From Chlorobiaceae bacterium (GTDB lineage: Bacteria > Bacteroidota > Chlorobiia > Chlorobiales > Chlorobiaceae): a stretch of DNA of 57,946 nucleotides. The notes beneath the pieces are model-generated. The model did no database searches and was not told the DNA's origin. It saw only the letters and a program-made list of their open reading frames with translations. The position numbers were made by a program, and so were the translations under genes. Where the stretch lies: contig JAAXVR010000018.1 in NCBI GenBank assembly GCA_013335405.1, positions 1 through 57,946 of the forward strand, given 5' to 3'. This document shows positions 48,441 through 56,619 of the stretch, piece by piece (within the stretch, counting starts at the first letter, position 1; the number at the start of each line of letters is the position of its first letter).

Positions 48441-49478
48441 TTGCGAACAGAATTACTCAATACTCCGCCCGACGCCACCGAAACAAAGATCGAGGAACAG
48501 CTGCGGCCGTTCCGTATGCATGATTTCGCCGGACAGCAGCGACTGACCGACAACCTGAAGGTGTTCATTTCAGCAGCGAAGATGCGCGGGGAAGCTCTCG
48601 ACCATGTCCTGCTTTCCGGGCCGCCCGGGCTTGGAAAAACGACACTGGCCTACATCATAGCTTCGGAGATGGAGAGCGGCATCAAGGCTACTTCGGGCCC
48701 CCTGCTCGACAAGGCGGGAAACCTCGCCGGACTTCTGACCGGTCTCAAGAAAGGGGATGTTCTTTTTATCGACGAGATACACCGTATGCCTCCCGCAGTC
48801 GAGGAGTACCTCTATTCGGCAATGGAAGATTTCCGCATCGACATCATGCTCGACAGCGGTCCTTCGGCAAGGGCGGTCCAGCTTCGTATCGAGCCGTTCA
48901 CCCTTGTGGGGGCAACGACACGTGCCGGTCTGCTGACCTCTCCCCTGAGGGCCAGGTTCGGCATCAACAGCAGGTTCGACTACTATGATCCGGTGCTTCT
49001 TGAAAAGATCGTGAGGAGAGCATCCGGGATCCTCGGGATCGGTATCGAAATCGATGCCGCCGCCGAGATTGCCGGAAGGTCGAGAGGTACGCCGCGTATC
49101 GCCAACAGACTGCTCAGGCGGGCGAGGGATTTCGCCCAGGTTGAAGGCGAACAGGTGATCAGCCGGGCTATTGCCCTGAAAACCCTTGAATGTCTTGAAA
49201 TAGACGAGGAAGGGTTGGACGACATGGACAAGAAAATCATGGAAACCATCGTCAACAAGTTCGACGGGGGCCCTGTCGGTATAGCATCCCTTGCGGTTTC
49301 GGTCGGTGAGGAACAGGATACCATCGAAGAGGTGTATGAGCCTTACCTGATACAGGCCGGTTATCTTGCCAGGACGCCTCGAGGCCGTGTCGCCACCCGG
49401 CAGGGTTTCAGCCGGTTTTCAAGCGGCGCGGTGCCCGGAAAAGAATATACCCTGTTCGATGAACCTCCAGTCCAGTGA
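48441..49478 (+). CDS. ruvB: Holliday-junction branch-migration ATPase RuvB
   Basis: The 345-residue AAA+ helicase shows LRPFRMHDFAGQ, Walker A LLSGPPGLGKTTLA, Walker B VLFIDEIHR, sensor GATTRAGLLTSPLRARFG, and the C-terminal winged helix (EPYLIQAGYLARTPRGRVAT). The start is TTG at 48441 because the first in-frame ATG would fall inside the conserved region. It is 37 bp after the permease gene and overlaps or abuts the TPR gene. ruvC is 31 kb away, and ruvA is not in the window. Confidence 0.97.
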   Translation: MRTELLNTPPDATETKIEEQLRPFRMHDFAGQQRLTDNLKVFISAAKMRGEALDHVLLSGPPGLGKTTLAYIIASEMESGIKATSGPLLDKAGNLAGLLTGLKKGDVLFIDEIHRMPPAVEEYLYSAMEDFRIDIMLDSGPSARAVQLRIEPFTLVGATTRAGLLTSPLRARFGINSRFDYYDPVLLEKIVRRASGILGIGIEIDAAAEIAGRSRGTPRIANRLLRRARDFAQVEGEQVISRAIALKTLECLEIDEEGLDDMDKKIMETIVNKFDGGPVGIASLAVSVGEEQDTIEEVYEPYLIQAGYLARTPRGRVATRQGFSRFSSGAVPGKEYTLFDEPPVQ

Positions 49479-49503
49479 AAATTTACCGTTGCGGCATTCA
49501 TCC

Positions 49504-51192
49504 ATGCCTGCGCTTTCGGGGAAGCCGGTAATCCTGACGATCCTTCAGCTCTGGCTTTTTCTTTTTTTGCCGGTAACCGCATGCGCTGCATCGGCGGACA
49601 CGCTGTCAACGAATGGAGAATCGTTCAGGAACAGGTTTGTTGCCGGATCTTTCGAAAGTATCAAGGGTAATTTCCGTGCTGCTGCCAGGACCTATCAGAA
49701 GCTTCTCGAAGAAGAGCCTTCCAATGCGGCACTGAATTATGCGCTCTCAAAAGCCTTTGCTGGTATCGGCGAAGCGGATTCGGCAAGGATCTATGCGGAA
49801 AAAAGCGTTCAGCTCGATCCTTCAAACAAATTTTACATCGGTTTTCTTGCGGCCCTTTCGCATCAGATGAACGATTTCGCAAGAGCTGCCGTCCTGTTCC
49901 GTCAGCTTGCCGATCTCGATCCCGGCAGCACGGATGCGCTTGCCATGCTCGCCCTTGAATACCTTGCTGCAGACGATCCGGAAAAAGCACTTGGCGTTTT
50001 CCAGGAAATCCTCAGGACAGATCCCAATAACGAAGGTGCAAGAGCCCAGGTCCTGCTCATGCAGATACAGCTCAGCCATTACCATGAAGCTATTGGTACC
50101 TTGTCCGGTTTCATTGCGAAGGGGGACGGCCGGGACAAGCTTCGCCTCACCCTTGGTGAACTCTACAGCCGGACACGCCAGTACGACCTTGCCTATTCGA
50201 CACTCAACGCACTTGTGCTGGAGCATCCGGAGTTCCTTCCGGCCTGGCTTTCCGTGTTCGAGGTTTCAGTGCAGTCATCGAGGCAGGAGGTGTTCAGGGA
50301 GGACCTGGCCCGTTTTTACGGAAGGAAGGAGATTTCCATGAAACACAAGATCGAGCTTTCGAACGTATTTCTCGTCCGTTCATTCAAGGATACCCTCTAC
50401 ACAGCTCCTGCCGCTTTCATGATCTCTGAAATGCAGCGGCTGTTCCCGAATAACGGCGAAGTGTTCCTGCTCGCCGGAAAGGCGGAAATGCAGAAAAAAC
50501 ATCCAGTCGAGGCAGAACGGTTATTGCGTAAGGCAGTTGTGCTCGATCCCTCGAATGTCGATATTCGCGAGGAGCTCGTCAGTTCCCTGATGATGCAGAA
50601 AAACCATACTGCTGCGCGCAAGGAGCTTTTCAGGGCTTTCAAACGGCTGCCGGCGATGAACCGTCGCCTCAAGGTGCTGGAAGGTGAGCTTCTCTACCGT
50701 TCGGGAGAGCTGCGTAAATCGGCACTGCTTCTTGAAAAAACACTGCGCTGGCATGAGGTTCTCCGCGAGAAGTGGCTTTTTCTCCAGGCGGCCGGAACCC
50801 TCGCTTTCTGTTACGATCAGCTTGGAGAGCCCAGGAGGAGCATCAGGCTGTATGAAAGAATACTCGAGGTCGATCCGGGCAACGTCCTCATGATGAACAA
50901 CCTCGCCTATATTCTTGCGCTCGAGGGAAAGGAGCTCGAAAAGGCACGGGAACTCGCCCTGAAGGTGACACGTTCGGAGCCGGCAAACGCAGGCTTCCTT
51001 GATACGCTCGGCTGGATTTATTTCAGGCTCGGGGAATATGCGAAGGCTAAAGAGATACTTGAAAAAGCCGCAGGACTTGACCCGAACGAGCCGGAAATTC
51101 TCGAGCATCTCGGCTCGGCTTATGAAAAGCTTGGCAATGCCGAAACAGCAAAGGAATTGATGGATCGGGCAAGGAAGCTGAGGAGAGGGTAG
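49504..51192 (+). CDS. Secreted/periplasmic tetratricopeptide-repeat protein
   Basis: The protein starts with a signal sequence (ILTILQLWLFLFLPVTACAASA) and then consists almost entirely of TPR-like helix pairs in about 562 residues. Clear repeats include NFRAAARTYQKLLEEEPSN, AVLFRQLADLDPGSTDALAML, SIRLYERILEVDPGNVLMMNNLAY and AKEILEKAAGLDPNEPEILEHLG. Such solenoids scaffold envelope complexes; no catalytic domain is seen. I take ATG at 49504 because it sits directly before the signal peptide; ATG at 49459 would overlap ruvB by 20 bases. It closes the plus-strand cluster. Confidence 0.85.
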   Translation: MPALSGKPVILTILQLWLFLFLPVTACAASADTLSTNGESFRNRFVAGSFESIKGNFRAAARTYQKLLEEEPSNAALNYALSKAFAGIGEADSARIYAEKSVQLDPSNKFYIGFLAALSHQMNDFARAAVLFRQLADLDPGSTDALAMLALEYLAADDPEKALGVFQEILRTDPNNEGARAQVLLMQIQLSHYHEAIGTLSGFIAKGDGRDKLRLTLGELYSRTRQYDLAYSTLNALVLEHPEFLPAWLSVFEVSVQSSRQEVFREDLARFYGRKEISMKHKIELSNVFLVRSFKDTLYTAPAAFMISEMQRLFPNNGEVFLLAGKAEMQKKHPVEAERLLRKAVVLDPSNVDIREELVSSLMMQKNHTAARKELFRAFKRLPAMNRRLKVLEGELLYRSGELRKSALLLEKTLRWHEVLREKWLFLQAAGTLAFCYDQLGEPRRSIRLYERILEVDPGNVLMMNNLAYILALEGKELEKARELALKVTRSEPANAGFLDTLGWIYFRLGEYAKAKEILEKAAGLDPNEPEILEHLGSAYEKLGNAETAKELMDRARKLRRG

Positions 51193-51194
51193 TG

Positions 51195-51229
51195 GGGGTC
51201 TGGGGTCTGGGGTGGTAGTGGGGACTGGG
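51195..51229. repeat. G-rich heptamer array after the TPR gene
   Basis: GGGGTCT twice, GGGGTGG, then after a 4-nt slip GGGGACT and GGG, again in 7-nt steps. Together with the CCCACTCTCCA tract that follows it reproduces the order seen at 204-275. Confidence 0.7.
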
Positions 51230-51300
51230 CCCAAATCCCACTCTCCAGATCACAGAACAGACTCCTGCGGGGCTGAAACCCGAATCATCGGGGTGGCCTG

Positions 51301-51346
51301 ACCCGGGGTTTTACCCCGGGCTACCGATATGTCGCCCCTACGGGAC
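51301..51346. repeat. Double-stem palindromic repeat, family I
   Basis: CCGGGG-TTTTA-CCCCGG and GTCGCCCCTACGGGAC flank GCTACCGATAT. It matches 327-371 in the same orientation and the array at 20734-20917 in reverse. The preceding AAACCCGAATCATCGGGGTGG also matches the flank of the first copy. It lies between the TPR gene and the nifJ terminator, with no gene in the gap. Confidence 0.75.
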
Positions 51347-51419
51347 CGGGCACCTTCCGCGTAACACATAGCACCTGACATCCCACACCCCACAAACCCC
51401 TCAGTCCTGAGTCATCTAC

Positions 51420-51457
51420 AAGAGAAAGGCCGCCTTTTTCGGGGCGGCCTTTCTCTT
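51420..51457 (-). terminator. Rho-independent terminator after nifJ
   Basis: AAGAGAAAGGCCGCC and GGCGGCCTTTCTCTT form a perfect 15-bp stem with an 8-nt loop, 20 bp past the nifJ stop. Its symmetry would also allow termination from the plus side. Confidence 0.85.
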
Positions 51458-51477
51458 GTTAGGGTATAAATCTCCTG

Positions 51478-54400
51478 TCACTTCAGTTCGTCGAACGTCC
51501 GGGCTGCGAGGTATTCGTAATGGGCCCAGCGCGCGTCGACCTCTTTCTGGATAGCCTTGAAGTAATCCTCGGCAAGTGCAGGATGGCTTTTTTTCAGCAT
51601 CCTGAAACGGTTTTCCATATTGAGGAACTGCGCAATCGGGATTTTCGGCTTCTTCGAGTCGAGGATAAGCGGGTTTTTGCCTTCCTTCAGCCTTTCCGGA
51701 TTGTAGCGGTAGAGGATCCAGTGGCCTGAATCGACGGCAGCTTTCTGGTTATCAAGTGCGGTCGACATGTTGATGCCGTGGGCGATACAGTGCGAATAGG
51801 CGATGATGATCGACGGCCCGTTATAGGCTTCCGCTTCGAGGAAGGCTTTCAGGGTCTGCTCGTCGCGTGCGCCGAAAGCGACTGACGCAACGTAGGCATT
51901 GCCGTAGCTCATGGAGATCATGCCGAGGTCTTTTTTCGTGGCGGTCCTGCCGGCCATCGCGAATTTTGCAACGGCGGCTTTCGGTGTCGCTTTCGATGCC
52001 TGTCCGCCGGTGTTCGAATACACTTCGGTGTCGAGCACGAGCAGGTTGACGTTCTTGTCGCTTGCCGTGATGTGATCGACGCCACCATAGCCGATGTCAT
52101 AGGCCCATCCGTCGCCGCCGACGCCCCAGACGCTCTTGCGCACAAGCATGTCGGCAACCGACAGCAGGTTTCTCGAATCGGGAGTGTCCAGCTGGCGGAG
52201 TTTGTCTTTCAGGATGGAGACCCTTTTGCGCTGCTCGAAGATTTCCGGCTCAGAGGTTTCCCGGGCTTCGAGGATCTCTTTGCTGAGCGTGTCGCTGATC
52301 TCTGAGGACATCCTTTTCAGGAGCTCGCTGGCAAACTCGCGCTGTTTGTCGATGGATACCCTGAACCCGAGCGCAAACTCGGCGGTGTCCTCGAAGAGCG
52401 AGTTCGACCATGTCGGGCCGCGGCCATCGCTATTGGTGGTGTAGGGCGTCGTCGGGAGGTTGCCTCCGTAAATGGAGGAGCATCCCGTGGCGTTGCCGAT
52501 GACGAGACGATCGCCGAAGAGCTGGGTCAGCATCTTGATGTAGGGAGTTTCGCCGCAGCCTGAGCATGCGCCGGAAAACTCGAACAGCGGGACCTGGAGC
52601 TGCTGCTCCTTGATCAGTTTCGTGTTGATCTTCGTGCGGTCGTAGTCGGGAATATTGAGGAAGTAGTTCCAGTTGTCTTTCTCGGTCTCGCGCAGCGGAC
52701 TCTGCAGGCTCATGTTCAGTGCCTTCCTGTCCGGGTTGTTCTTGTCCCTCGACGGGCAGACATGTGCACAGAGTTCGCAGCCGGTGCAGTCTTCCGGTGC
52801 AATCTGGATCGTGTATTTCATGCCTTCCCAGCTGCTGCCTTTCGCCGGGATGGATTTGAAGGTGCGCGGTGCGTTGCCAAGGTATTTCGGATCATAAACC
52901 TTTGCGCGGATGGTCGCGTGCGGGCAGACCAGGGTACATTTTGCACACTGGATGCAGATGTCGGACTCCCAGACCGGTATGTTTTCCGCCAGGTTGCGTT
53001 TCTCGAATTTCGCGGTGCCGGTGGGGTAGGTACCGTCGGCAGGGAAATCGCTGACCGGAATGTTGTCGCCTTCGCCGGCAATGACTCTCGCGAGCACATT
53101 GCAGACAAAATCGGAAGCTTCGCCGACGATGCAGGCGCGCATCTCTTTCTTGCTGTTTGCGACAGCACCGAGGGGCACCTGGTGAAGGTTGGAAAGGGTG
53201 TTGTCGACAGCCTGGATGTTCTGGTTGACAACCTCGTCGCCTTTCTTGCCGTAGGTTTCACTGATCGCCAGCTTGATTTTCTCGATCGCTTCCTCACGCG
53301 GCAGCACGCCGGAAATGGCGAAGAAGCAAGCCTGCATGATGGTGTTGATACGCTGGCCCATGCCGCTCGCCTGGGCGACTTTCAGCGCGTCGATGGTGTA
53401 AAGCTTCGCTTCCTTGCTGAGCAGGTGTTCCTGAACGTTCCTGGGCAGCTTCTTCCAGAGCTCTTCCGGAGCGTAATGAGAGTTGAGGAGCAGGGTGCCG
53501 CCCTTCTTGAGGTTTTTCACAAGGTCGACCATATCGAGGAATGTCCAGTGGTGGCAGCCGATGAACTGCGCTTCGCTGATAAGATAGGTCGAGCGGATCT
53601 GGTGCGGCCCGAAACGAAGGTGCGACGTCGTGATCGAACCCGCTTTTTTCGAATCGTACACGAAATAACCCTGGGCGTAATTGTCGGTGTACTCGCCGAT
53701 GATCTTGATGGTGTTCTTGTTCGCGCCCACCGTTCCATCAGATCCGAGGCCATAGAAAAGGGCGCGGAAGATTTCGTCCGGTTCGATGGAGAAGGTGTGG
53801 TCGTATTCGATGCTCGTGCCGGTCACATCGTCAATGATCCCGACGGTGAAGTGGTTTTTCGGCTTTTCTGCCGCCATGTTCTCGAAAACGCCCTTGATCA
53901 TCGCAGGGGTGAACTCTTTGGAAGAAAGGCCGTACCTGCCTCCGGTGATGGAAGGCATGGCGTTGATCAGGCCGTTCTGGAGTCCTTCAAGAAACGCGTT
54001 GACCGTGTCGAGGTAAAGCGGTTCGCCGGCGCTTCCGGGCTCCTTGAGCCTGTCGAGCACGGAAACCGATTTGACGGTTTTCGGGAAAGCTTCCACGAAG
54101 CGTGTTATATCGAACGGGCGGAAGAGGCGGGCATTGATGACGCCGACTTTTTCGCCCTGCCTGTTGAGGTACTCGACGGTTTCACGGACCGCTTCGACGC
54201 CGGAGCCCATGAGCACGATCACCCGCTCCGCGTCAGGCGCACCGTAATACTGGTAGAGCTTGTAGTGGCGTCCGGTGAGTTGTCCGAATTTTTCCATGAC
54301 CTTCTCGGTGATGTCCGGGCAGGCATTGTAATAACTGTTGACGGTTTCCCTTCCCTGGAAATAGACATCCGGGTTCTGCGAGGTTCCGCGAAGGACCGGT

Positions 54401-55038
54401 GCGTCGGGGGTCATGCGGCGGTTGCGGTGAGCGATGACGAGTTCGTCGGTGATCAGTGCCCTGATGACCTCGTCGGCAATGACCTCTATTTTTGATACTT
54501 CGTGCGATGTTCTGAAGCCGTCGAAGAAATGAAGGAACGGGATCCTTGATTCGAGCGTCGCCGCTGCAGAAATCAGTGCCATGTCCATGACTTCCTGCAC
54601 CGAAGCCGAAGCAAGGAGTGCGAAGCCGGTACCGCGGACCGACATGACGTCGCCGTGATCACCGAAGATGGAGAGCGCCTGGGCTGCAAGCGAACGGGCT
54701 GATACGTGGATGACGCACGGGCTCAGTTCTCCGGCGATCTTGTACATGTTCGGAATCATGAGCAGGAGGCCCTGAGCAGCGGTGAAGGTCGTGGTGAGGG
54801 CGCCGGTCTGTAATGAGCCGTGAACGGCAGCGGCTGCACCAGCCTCGCTCTGCAGTTCGTCCACCCTGGGTATGGTGCCCCAGAGGTTGGTTTTTCCAAC
54901 TGCAGCCCACGCATCGGAATATTCGCCCATGGGCGAAGCCGGTGTGATGGGATAGATACAGATAACTTCACTGGTTCTGTAGGAGACATGAGCGAGGGCT
55001 TCATTTCCTTCCATTGTCTTGTACGTCGTACGGCTCAT
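51478..55038 (-). CDS. nifJ: Pyruvate:ferredoxin (flavodoxin) oxidoreductase, single-chain
   Basis: PFOR interconverts pyruvate with acetyl-CoA and CO2 using ferredoxin. In green sulfur bacteria it mainly runs as pyruvate synthase in the reductive TCA cycle. The 1,186-residue chain has the domain order of the fused enzyme: the N-terminal pyrimidine-binding domain (ICIYPITPASPMGEYSD), the gamma-type domain, a ferredoxin insert with CIQCAKCTLVCPHA and CTGCELCAHVCPS for two 4Fe-4S clusters, then the TPP domain with CSGCGETPY, NATGCSSIYGG, GGDGWAYDIGYGG and a further Cys in YSHCIAHG near the C-terminus. It is monocistronic with its own terminator and diverges from rlmB. Confidence 0.97.
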   Translation of the reverse strand: MSRTTYKTMEGNEALAHVSYRTSEVICIYPITPASPMGEYSDAWAAVGKTNLWGTIPRVDELQSEAGAAAAVHGSLQTGALTTTFTAAQGLLLMIPNMYKIAGELSPCVIHVSARSLAAQALSIFGDHGDVMSVRGTGFALLASASVQEVMDMALISAAATLESRIPFLHFFDGFRTSHEVSKIEVIADEVIRALITDELVIAHRNRRMTPDAPVLRGTSQNPDVYFQGRETVNSYYNACPDITEKVMEKFGQLTGRHYKLYQYYGAPDAERVIVLMGSGVEAVRETVEYLNRQGEKVGVINARLFRPFDITRFVEAFPKTVKSVSVLDRLKEPGSAGEPLYLDTVNAFLEGLQNGLINAMPSITGGRYGLSSKEFTPAMIKGVFENMAAEKPKNHFTVGIIDDVTGTSIEYDHTFSIEPDEIFRALFYGLGSDGTVGANKNTIKIIGEYTDNYAQGYFVYDSKKAGSITTSHLRFGPHQIRSTYLISEAQFIGCHHWTFLDMVDLVKNLKKGGTLLLNSHYAPEELWKKLPRNVQEHLLSKEAKLYTIDALKVAQASGMGQRINTIMQACFFAISGVLPREEAIEKIKLAISETYGKKGDEVVNQNIQAVDNTLSNLHQVPLGAVANSKKEMRACIVGEASDFVCNVLARVIAGEGDNIPVSDFPADGTYPTGTAKFEKRNLAENIPVWESDICIQCAKCTLVCPHATIRAKVYDPKYLGNAPRTFKSIPAKGSSWEGMKYTIQIAPEDCTGCELCAHVCPSRDKNNPDRKALNMSLQSPLRETEKDNWNYFLNIPDYDRTKINTKLIKEQQLQVPLFEFSGACSGCGETPYIKMLTQLFGDRLVIGNATGCSSIYGGNLPTTPYTTNSDGRGPTWSNSLFEDTAEFALGFRVSIDKQREFASELLKRMSSEISDTLSKEILEARETSEPEIFEQRKRVSILKDKLRQLDTPDSRNLLSVADMLVRKSVWGVGGDGWAYDIGYGGVDHITASDKNVNLLVLDTEVYSNTGGQASKATPKAAVAKFAMAGRTATKKDLGMISMSYGNAYVASVAFGARDEQTLKAFLEAEAYNGPSIIIAYSHCIAHGINMSTALDNQKAAVDSGHWILYRYNPERLKEGKNPLILDSKKPKIPIAQFLNMENRFRMLKKSHPALAEDYFKAIQKEVDARWAHYEYLAARTFDELK

Positions 55039-55262
55039 ATTCGCAGTCGCTGGATTTGTATTGATTGAAAAAAAGACCCGTTGCCGGCCACTGAAAATGA
55101 TTAAAACCGCGAAGCGGCCTCAATAGTTACTTCGCAGGAAATATTTTTTTCAAGCTGGAGCGATTTCAAAGATATTAAAAAAATCGGTTTTTGATAAATG
55201 TTAATTAAATTCGGCTTTTTGGGCGCATTGACTCTCTTTCGCGGTGTTTTCAGGGAGGAGGT

Positions 55263-55334
55263 ATGGTTCAGGCGGCCGTTACGATAAATTTTCACGATAC
55301 ATGGAGAAAGGGAGAGCAATGGCCGGTGAAGTGA
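55263..55334 (+). CDS. Possible 23-codon leader frame overlapping the rlmB start
   Basis: GGAGGAGGT stands immediately before ATG at 55263, the strongest Shine-Dalgarno-like sequence I noticed in the window. The frame reads MVQAAVTINFHDTWRKGEQW and three more residues, then TGA at 55332-55334, 16 bases inside rlmB in another frame. This could be a leader peptide that couples ribosomes to rlmB, or chance. No product is claimed. Confidence 0.3.
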   Translation: MVQAAVTINFHDTWRKGEQWPVK

Positions 55335-56065
55335 CCGAAAACATAGTGTACGGCAGGAACGCCATCATCGAGCTTCTCCAGAACAAGCCGGAAAGCGTCG
55401 AGAAGATCTATTTCCAGTTCAATACCTCCCATCCGAAGCTCAAGGAGATTGTCATCTCCGCCAGGCGACAGGGGATCGCGAGCGGCAAGGCACGACTCGA
55501 GAAACTGTCGCAGATCGCCGGGACCGCCAAGCACCAGGGTGTCTGCGCAATCATCAGCCCTGTCACCTATTACCGGCTCGAAGAGGTGCTTTCCGCTCCA
55601 AGGAACAGCTCTCCGCTCATCGTCGTGCTGCCCGGACTTGACGATCCGCACAATGTCGGGGCTGTCATACGGACTGCGGAAGCCGTTGCCGCAGATGCTG
55701 TCGTGCTTGTCGAAGGCAAAGGCGCACCTCTCGGAGCGGTTGTCCACAAGGCTTCTGCCGGGGCGATCGCCCACATGAGGATCTGCAAGGTGAAAAGCCT
55801 CGTGCGGGCGCTGGAATTCCTTCGCGAGCATCATATCCTCGTTGTGGCCGCCGATATGGATGCCGAGGAAAATTATACCGATATCGACCTCAGGCGGCCG
55901 ACGGCAATCCTCCTGGGAAAGGAGGGAAGCGGCCTCGGTCCCGAAGTGCTCGGATGCTGCGACCATGTCGTACGACTGCCGATGGCCGGGTGCGTCGAAT
56001 CCCTGAATGTCAGCGTGACTGCCGGCGTCATCCTCTACGAAGCCATGCGCCAGCGGCTTGCCTGA
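55319..56065 (+). CDS. rlmB: TrmH-family rRNA 2'-O-methyltransferase (RlmB type)
   Basis: RlmB methylates the 2'-O of G2251 in 23S rRNA. The 248-residue SPOUT protein has a small N-terminal substrate domain (VYGRNAIIELLQN) and the knotted catalytic domain: GLDDPHNVGAVIRTAEA (motif 1), LLGKEGSGLGPEVL (motif 2) and MAGCVESLNVSVTAGVILYEA (motif 3). ATG at 55319 has GGGAGAGC just before it and matches the family start; ATG at 55301 and GTG at 55244 are further upstream in frame. A short leader frame with a strong ribosome-binding site overlaps its start. Confidence 0.93.
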   Translation: MAGEVTENIVYGRNAIIELLQNKPESVEKIYFQFNTSHPKLKEIVISARRQGIASGKARLEKLSQIAGTAKHQGVCAIISPVTYYRLEEVLSAPRNSSPLIVVLPGLDDPHNVGAVIRTAEAVAADAVVLVEGKGAPLGAVVHKASAGAIAHMRICKVKSLVRALEFLREHHILVVAADMDAEENYTDIDLRRPTAILLGKEGSGLGPEVLGCCDHVVRLPMAGCVESLNVSVTAGVILYEAMRQRLA

Positions 56066-56198
56066 TCGTCCGCTCCAGCCATCCTTTTCGACGATTTCTC
56101 TCCGTTGCCGGTTTCACCACTTTGAAAAAAGTATTACCTTGTTTTTCCATAAAGCGGCACAGGGCGCTCCTTCTCCATCAACTCACTTTTTTTCAGCC

Positions 56199-56582
56199 AT
56201 GCTTATACCTGAAGACCTTCGCTATACCAAGGACCATGAATGGATCAAGCTGCTCGAGGACGGCATCACCGCCCTTGTCGGCATCACCGATTTTGCCCAG
56301 CACGAGCTCGGCGACATCGTTTTCGTTGAGTTGAAAGCGGCCGGAACCAAAGTCAGGGAGCACGAAGTGTTCGGCACTGTCGAAGCCGTGAAAACCGTGG
56401 CGGATCTCTTTGCCCCTGCCGCAGGGGAGATTATGGAAGTGAACCTCCAGCTCGACAACGCGGAAATCGTCAACCAGGACCCGTACACGAACGGCTGGCT
56501 CGTCAAGCTGAAAATCGACAATCCGGCATCGCTTTCTTCTCTGCTCGACGCAGCGGCATATCGGCAGCTGACCGGTGAGTGA
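56199..56582 (+). CDS. gcvH: Glycine cleavage system H protein
   Basis: GcvH carries the aminomethyl group on lipoyl-Lys between the P and T proteins. The 127-residue protein has the family's beta-sandwich: RYTKDHEWIKL, VGITDFAQHELGDIVFVEL, the lipoylation site Lys65 in FGTVEAVKTVADL and NGWLVKLKI. ATG at 56199 is the normal start. It is 37 bp before gcvPA, so the two form an operon; gcvT and gcvPB are not in the window. Confidence 0.97.
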   Translation: MLIPEDLRYTKDHEWIKLLEDGITALVGITDFAQHELGDIVFVELKAAGTKVREHEVFGTVEAVKTVADLFAPAAGEIMEVNLQLDNAEIVNQDPYTNGWLVKLKIDNPASLSSLLDAAAYRQLTGE

Positions 56583-56619
56583 ACCTGTTTACCATCCACC
56601 AACAACCATTTGACCTGCA

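Noticed and set aside
52762-54495. 577-codon open frame opposite nifJ
   Set aside because: Antisense to conserved PFOR sequence including its cluster-binding cysteines; composition (many Asp, Val, Gly, Arg) is that of a codon-bias shadow.
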